From NCBI RefSeq assembly GCF_900108315.1, contig NZ_FNVB01000010.1, positions 186,001 through 250,000 of the forward strand: a DNA stretch of 64,000 nucleotides. Direction: 5' to 3'. Shown piece after piece: positions 59,808 through 64,000 of this stretch. The notes under the pieces are model-generated. The model saw only the letters and a list, made by a program, of their open reading frames with translations, ran no database searches and was not told the DNA's origin. Position numbers and translations under genes: made by a program. This stretch comes from Saccharopolyspora kobensis (lineage in GTDB: Bacteria; Actinomycetota; Actinomycetes; Mycobacteriales; Pseudonocardiaceae). Within the stretch, counting starts at the first letter, position 1. Every line of letters starts with the position of its first letter.

Positions 59808-60902
59808 TCAGGGGTGGCTGGTGCCGCTGCTGTTGTTCGGGATCAGGCCGCCCCAGCTGCTCGACGGGTTCTCCGAGCTGCCGCTGGTCTCGCTGGGCGA
59901 GGTCGTCGTCTCCGTCGGGGTGGACGAGGTCGGCGGGATCGACGAGCTGTCCGTCGGTTCCGGCAGCTCCGAGGGCTGCGACGGCGACGGCGTCGAGGTC
60001 GGCGGGGTGGTCTGCGGCGTCGACTCGTTGCTGCTGGGCTGGTCGCCCTGGTCGATCCGCCTGGTCAGCGAAGCGTGCGCGGCCTGCAGGTCGGACAGGC
60101 CGTGCTCGTCGTCGATGACGCGCATCTGCTGCTGCGCCGCCTCCAGCGCAGCCTGCGCCGCCGGGCGGTTGCCGCGCTCTATCGCGCTTTCCGCCGTGTC
60201 GAGGTCTTCGCGCGCCGAGCTCGCCGCCTGCACCGCACGGGTGTGGTCGGAGTAGAGCACCTGCGCGACGCCCCACAGCATGTCGCCGGGCTGGGCATCG
60301 CGAGCAGCGACACCGACCCCGGTGAAGCCGATCATCAGCACGGCTGCCGCGGTCGCGACCGGCACCAGGTGCCGCCGCTTGAGCCAGCGGCGCGGGCGCG
60401 CTCCCGAGGAGATCGCGACCGCCGCGGTCTCGACGTCGACCAGATCACCGATCGGCGAGGAGTCGACGTCCTGCCGCCAGGCCACCAGCAGTGCTTCCAA
60501 GCTGGGACGTTCGCCGGCCGCGGGCACCGCCACGTCCGGGTTGGTGCCGCCGAGCGCGTCCAGCAGCGCGTCGTCGTCCTGCAGCGCGGCCAGGTCGATC
60601 GGCTCGTCCAAGTCGTCGTGGTCGACCAGCTCGCCGGAGTCGTCGGCACTGTCCCGGTCTTCCGGCCGCGACCGGAAGGCGAGCACCGCGGCGCCGTCCG
60701 AATCGGCGTCGCTTCGGGTGTTTTCGGACTCGTCCGAGTCGGAATCCCGACGGTTTTCGCTCAGTTCCGTTCCCTCGTCTGCGGGCTCCGCCGCGGGCAC
60801 CACGTCCCGCCCGTCCGCCCGGGTCGAACGGTCTTCCTGCTGGCCGGACTCGACCGGGTCGCGTCCTTCCCGCTCCCCCTCGGGCCCCTTCCGCTCAGCC
60901 AT
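59808..60902 (-). CDS. rsdA: anti-sigma-D factor RsdA
   Basis: 364 residues. A highly charged, partly disordered N-terminal part includes the sigma-binding region (ELVDHDDLDEPIDLAALQDDDALLDALGG, about 90-125). One helix is at about 184-206 (LVPVATAAAVLMIGFTGVGVAA). A helical outer segment (SSAREDLDTAESAIERGNRPAAQAALEAAQQQM) leads to a Ser/Thr/Pro-rich tail. In mycobacteria RsdA holds SigD at the membrane until proteolysis. Its ATG directly abuts the sigD stop (TGAATG), indicating coupling. Confidence 0.9.
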   Translation of the reverse strand: MAERKGPEGEREGRDPVESGQQEDRSTRADGRDVVPAAEPADEGTELSENRRDSDSDESENTRSDADSDGAAVLAFRSRPEDRDSADDSGELVDHDDLDEPIDLAALQDDDALLDALGGTNPDVAVPAAGERPSLEALLVAWRQDVDSSPIGDLVDVETAAVAISSGARPRRWLKRRHLVPVATAAAVLMIGFTGVGVAARDAQPGDMLWGVAQVLYSDHTRAVQAASSAREDLDTAESAIERGNRPAAQAALEAAQQQMRVIDDEHGLSDLQAAHASLTRRIDQGDQPSSNESTPQTTPPTSTPSPSQPSELPEPTDSSSIPPTSSTPTETTTSPSETSGSSENPSSSWGGLIPNNSSGTSHP

Positions 60903-61475
60903 TCAGACCACCTCCTCCGCGGACAGCGTCTTTCGCAGCCGGGCCAACGCGCGGTGTTGTGCCACGCGTACCGCGCCCGGCGTAGAACCGACCGCTTCGG
61001 CGGTTTCCTCCGCCGACAACCCGACGACCACCCGGAGAAGCAGGATTTCCCGCTGCTTCGCCGGGAGGACGCGAAGTAGTTGCGCCATCCTGCCCGAGAG
61101 CTCACCTTGCATCGCCCGCTGCTCCGGACCGGCTTCGGACTCCGGGGTATCCGGAACGTCCGCCACGGGTTCGGAGCGGTTGCGGGCCAACGCCCGGTGC
61201 GCATCAGCCACCTTGTGCGCGGCGATGCCGTACACGAACGCCAGGAACGGACGACCCTGGTCCTTGTAGGAGGGCAACGCGGTCAGCACCGCGAGGCACA
61301 CCTCTTGGGCCACGTCGTCCGCCGAAGCGAACGACCTCTCGTTTCGTCCGACTCTGGCGCGGCAGTACCGCACCACCAAAGGACGGATTTCGGCCAGCAA
61401 GCGCTCGATCGACTGACGATCGCCGTCGACGGCGGCGCTTACAAGAGCGTCCAGCCCGTCCCCCACGTTGGTCAT
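60903..61475 (-). CDS. sigD: ECF-type RNA polymerase sigma factor SigD
   Basis: 190 residues. Sigma region 2 (ADDVAQEVCLAVLTALPSYKDQGRPFLAFVYGIAAHKVADAHRA) and region 4 (LLRVLPAKQREILLLRVVVGLSAEETAEAVGSTPGAVRVAQHRALARLRK) are clear. It is placed as SigD by the following rsdA and by conserved synteny with guaB and DUF5319; in Streptomyces the orthologue directs transcription of the main vegetative sigma factor. ATG 61475 matches the family start; codons upstream to 61547 have no similarity. Confidence 0.92.
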   Translation of the reverse strand: MTNVGDGLDALVSAAVDGDRQSIERLLAEIRPLVVRYCRARVGRNERSFASADDVAQEVCLAVLTALPSYKDQGRPFLAFVYGIAAHKVADAHRALARNRSEPVADVPDTPESEAGPEQRAMQGELSGRMAQLLRVLPAKQREILLLRVVVGLSAEETAEAVGSTPGAVRVAQHRALARLRKTLSAEEVV

Positions 61476-61929
61476 CGCAGACAGCAGCCCTGGTGTTACG
61501 CGTTCAAGCGACTCGGATTTGCCCGGCGAACATCGCGTGCACCGCACGCCGCGCCGCGCTCACCGTACCGGCCGTTGGGCGCTCGTTGAACAGGGACTCG
61601 GGATCAGGGGCGGGCGTAGTCACGCATCCACATCTACCAGACGCCGAACCGGGCGGCGTTTCACCTGGTCATCGCGATCTTGCCCGGAAAGGGACGCCGG
61701 TCGTGGAGCAATCGCGAGAGGGGCCGAGGTGGCATTTCGGGGCGTATCGCCGTTTTGCCGCCGAATACCGCTTCGGCCGTTATCCCCCGACTTCCGACAA
61801 GACTATGGCTCGCGTCACGCCGCCCTTCCGGGCGCGGTTCCGGACATCCGGGCGGTGACGCGAGCCACACTCACTTTCGTAACGTCAGCTCGCGCAGGGT
61901 CGGCAGCCCCGTCGGCCGCCGGTGGCGGA
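61476..61929. other. intergenic region between bldM and sigD
   Basis: 454 bp, no supportable gene. It carries the bldM terminator hairpin and, by position, the sigD promoter. A TTGAAC at about 61506 is -35-like on the minus strand but I cannot find a convincing -10. Confidence 0.5.
61807..61866 (-). terminator. terminator hairpin after bldM
   Basis: Perfect 12-bp arms GGCTCGCGTCAC (61807-61818) and GTGACGCGAGCC (61855-61866); the interior pairs further through GCCC/GGGC. It is 63 bases downstream of the bldM stop. Confidence 0.6.
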
Positions 61930-62526
61930 TCAAGCGACGAGACCGCGGCGGAAACCGTGCGCCACGGCCTGCGCCCGGTCGCGGACGCCGAGCTTGCGGA
62001 ACAGCCGGCGCGCGTGGGTCTTGACGGTGTCCTCCGAGAGGTAGAGCTCGCGGCCGATCTGGCCGTTGCTCTTGCCCTGGCTCATGCCCCGCAGCACCTG
62101 GAGCTCGCGCTCCGTGAGCTGCACACCGGGGTCGGACGGCTGTCGGGGAGCGGGCACCGAGGTGCTCGCGAGGGTGTGCGCCAGCGCCGCGACCAGTTCC
62201 GGTCGCGAGGCGTCCCAGCGGAGGTAACCGCGGGCACCACCGGCGATGGCGGCAGCGATGCTGGCCGCGTCGTCGGGGGCGCCGAAGACGATCACGTTCG
62301 CTTGTGGATGGGCGGACACGAGCCGTCTGGTGGCTTCCACGCCGTTCGGGACAGCGCGCTGGGTGCCGACCAGCACGACGTCCACGGCTTGCCGCGAGAA
62401 GCGGGCCAACAGCTCGTCGCCGTGGGCGACGCAATCGATCCGGCTCACTCCGGGGACAGCTGACATCACACGAGTGAGCCCTTCCCGGACGCTACGCCGG
62501 TCATCGCAGATCAGGACCGTCGTCAC
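61930..62526 (-). CDS. bldM: BldM-like orphan response regulator with degenerate receiver
   Basis: 198 residues. The LuxR HTH (LTERELQVLRGMSQGKSNGQIGRELYLSEDTVKTHARRLFRKLG) and the end AHGFRRGLVA closely follow Streptomyces BldM, a developmental regulator encoded at this locus. The receiver keeps the acidic pair (CDD, 7-9) but has Gly54 where the phospho-acceptor Asp belongs, Gly82 for the switch Thr/Ser and Trp104 for the invariant Lys. It cannot be phosphorylated normally and probably works by dimerisation. GTG 62526 has AGGAG five bases upstream. Confidence 0.88.
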   Translation of the reverse strand: MTTVLICDDRRSVREGLTRVMSAVPGVSRIDCVAHGDELLARFSRQAVDVVLVGTQRAVPNGVEATRRLVSAHPQANVIVFGAPDDAASIAAAIAGGARGYLRWDASRPELVAALAHTLASTSVPAPRQPSDPGVQLTERELQVLRGMSQGKSNGQIGRELYLSEDTVKTHARRLFRKLGVRDRAQAVAHGFRRGLVA

Positions 62527-62798
62527 GGGAACTCCTTTCCTGCAGGCGGGTGACGTTCCACCTCCCCTATCGGACGCAGGGGCCAAAACCTTGACACGAT
62601 CCGGTGCTTAATCCGTCAAGAAATTTCGCGGCTACCCCATCCGAGCGCCGTTCACCGGAACGGAGCAAGGAGGCGGGCAACTACCCCGTGCAGTCACCCA
62701 TCACCCGTCATACCTGCAGTATTCACCCGATTGCGGCTCGTTGTGGCCGCGATTTCGCCCGTCCGCACGAACCCGGCAACGCAGCCTCACACGATCGT

Positions 62799-62814
62799 TG
62801 TGAGTTAGGTCACA
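62799..62814. promoter_or_regulatory. CRP-like site upstream of bldM
   Basis: TGTGA-GTTAGG-TCACA is a perfect match to the Crp consensus TGTGA-N6-TCACA. It lies 273 bases upstream of bldM. The same region also has CTCACA...TGTGAG at 62786-62804. Confidence 0.6.
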
Positions 62815-62825
62815 CTGGGCTCAGG

Positions 62826-63926
62826 TCAGCCCAGGACGGTCTCCGAAACACGCGCCACAGCGGTCTCCAACGAGCCGAGCAGCTCCGCGTGCGCGGGCAG
62901 CGCCTCGGGCGACCACCCGGCACCGGCCACGAAGGCCCGAGCCCGCTGCCGCGTGATCGGGATGTCCTCCAGCACCCGCGGGGCGGCGTAGTGCGGCTGG
63001 TCGGCCCACAGCACGACCGCGGCGGGCGCGGAGCGCCGGACCGCGGCCGCCAGGCCCTCCCGGGGCAGCGCGGCGCCGAACAGGCGGTGCCCGACGCGGT
63101 TGGCGGCCAGCGCGGCGGCGAGCGCCACGAGTTCGAGCTCCTGCGCCTCGCCGGGCACCGGGGCGAGCACCACCGGACGCGGGTTGAGCGGGGCCGGAGC
63201 GTTCGCGATCACCGAGCGCAGCGCCGTCGAAGCGCAGTCGACGAGCAGCTGGAGGACCTCGACGCCGGAGCCGGAGCGCTGGCGGCGCTCGCTCACCGCG
63301 CGCAGGACGGGCTGCAGCATGCCCTGCCACACGGCCACGACGCCGTCGGAGTCCATCGCCTCGATCAGCAGCCGCTGCACCGACCAGGAGTCCAGCGCCA
63401 GCGCCGCCCGCCCGAGCCCGCGCGCCTCGGGGCCCGCGCCGGTGAGCTTGAGGCCGCGACCGCCGGTGTTGGAGCCGCTGACCAGCTTGATGTCGTCCCC
63501 GCCGTCCAGCACACCGGACAGCAGGACGGGACCGTCACCGTTCTCCTCCGGCTGCTCGGCGACCTCCGGGGAGCGCTGCGGCGGCGGCGCGGCGACGGTG
63601 CGCGCGTACCTGGCGGCCTCCATCGGCGAGGCGCCGCGCAGCAGGGCGCGCTGCATCTGCTCGAGGCGCGCGATGTCGGCCGGCCCGTAGCGGCGGTGCC
63701 GACCGCTGGTGTGGTCGCTGGGGCCCAGCCCGTAGCGGCGGTCCCAGGTGCGCAGGGTCGCGGGCGCCACACCGAGGCGGCGGGCCACCGCCGCGACGCT
63801 GAGCCGCGGCTCGTCGTCCCCGCCCGGCTCAGCACCTTCCGAGGTGCCCGGTCGCCCCGATTCGTCGATCGGGACAGGGGTGTCCTCCCCGGGTGCAGGT
63901 TCCGGCCGCGTCGTCACGCGGGACAT
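62826..63926 (-). CDS. MerR-type regulator with B12-binding-like C-terminal domain
   Basis: 366 residues. The N-terminal tail is Pro/Glu-rich. A MerR winged helix spans about 41-108 (LSVAAVARRLGVAPATLRTWDRRYGLGPSDHTSGRHRRYGPADI). After a variable linker comes a helical plus Rossmann-like region as in cobalamin-binding MerR proteins (PVVLAPVPGEAQELELVALAAALAANRVGHRLFGAALP). The His that coordinates cobalamin is Gln in PGEAQELEL, so classical B12 sensing is unlikely. ATG 63926 (MSRVTTRPEP) is chosen; the frame stays open to 63992. It lies upstream of bldM in the same direction. Confidence 0.8.
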   Translation of the reverse strand: MSRVTTRPEPAPGEDTPVPIDESGRPGTSEGAEPGGDDEPRLSVAAVARRLGVAPATLRTWDRRYGLGPSDHTSGRHRRYGPADIARLEQMQRALLRGASPMEAARYARTVAAPPPQRSPEVAEQPEENGDGPVLLSGVLDGGDDIKLVSGSNTGGRGLKLTGAGPEARGLGRAALALDSWSVQRLLIEAMDSDGVVAVWQGMLQPVLRAVSERRQRSGSGVEVLQLLVDCASTALRSVIANAPAPLNPRPVVLAPVPGEAQELELVALAAALAANRVGHRLFGAALPREGLAAAVRRSAPAAVVLWADQPHYAAPRVLEDIPITRQRARAFVAGAGWSPEALPAHAELLGSLETAVARVSETVLG

Positions 63927-64000
63927 ATTCCGGTTCCCGCCCGCGCAGAGCAAGCCGGTCACGCAAACGATCACGTCTCCCGAAAAGATCACTCCAATGA

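Noticed and set aside
62701..62729. Two TCACCCG half-sites as possible BldM autoregulation sites
   Set aside because: Short, single half-sites without the paired CCG-N2-CGG core; too weak to call.
1..64000. Secondary-metabolite cluster, prophage, toxin-antitoxin, CRISPR or transposon
   Set aside because: Isolated tailoring-type genes occur (methyltransferase, epoxide hydrolase), but no PKS/NRPS, integrase, transposase, terminal repeats or array was seen.

Overview
The window is chromosomal DNA of a very GC-rich actinobacterium, most likely a member of the Pseudonocardiaceae (Saccharopolyspora-like). This is judged from strong G/C bias at third codon positions, many GTG starts, many apparently leaderless mRNAs (TAnnnT six or seven bases before the start codon), TCGAAC-N4-GTTCGA LexA boxes and gene order. 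Two blocks match mycobacterial order as I remember it: purH-purN-PerM-like-DUF5336-sucD-sucC...M23 peptidase...pcrA...chorismate mutase, and guaA...GMC oxidoreductase-guaB3-guaB-DUF5319-rsdA-sigD. The second block continues into bldM, as in Streptomyces. I see no tRNA, rRNA, insertion sequence, prophage or CRISPR.

Layout. 0-3 kb: imine-reductase-like gene with divergent MerR regulator, and epoxide hydrolase with divergent WYL regulator, each pair with an operator-like inverted repeat. 3.2-9.2 kb: SOS mutasome imuA'-imuB-dnaE2 with LexA boxes at two places. 9.4-20 kb: purine and TCA housekeeping genes with membrane proteins and an M23 peptidase. 20-27 kb: accessory genes, including a tandem-duplicated methyltransferase and several one-component regulators. 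26.7-33.3 kb: pcrA, DedA, chorismate mutase behind an aromatic-amino-acid attenuator, and a 3-hydroxybutyrate dehydrogenase/MHS transporter pair. 33.5-40 kb: small membrane protein, PIG-L deacetylase, two single-pass proteins and two Ser/Thr kinases, the first interrupted by a 4-bp duplication. 40-44.7 kb: two transporter/regulator pairs. 44.8-53.1 kb: a PspC two-component envelope system, GH16 hydrolase, guaA and a second two-component pair. 53.3-64 kb: CPBP protease, GMC oxidoreductase, guaB3, guaB, DUF5319, RsdA/SigD, a BldM homologue with a degenerate receiver, and a MerR-type regulator.

How the genes work together. Four purine genes (purN, purH, guaA, guaB) supply IMP and GMP. ImuA'/ImuB/DnaE2 form the damage-induced mutagenic polymerase. 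PspC-HK/RR/PspC/small membrane protein form a self-contained envelope-stress circuit with a duplicated operator between the divergent units. The single-pass proteins before the kinases carry C-terminal domains resembling the extracellular domain of the second kinase. BldM and SigD link the right end to development and stress control. The clearest regulatory discovery is the leader peptide with Tyr-Glu-Phe-Phe-Tyr codons and mutually exclusive hairpins in front of chorismate mutase.
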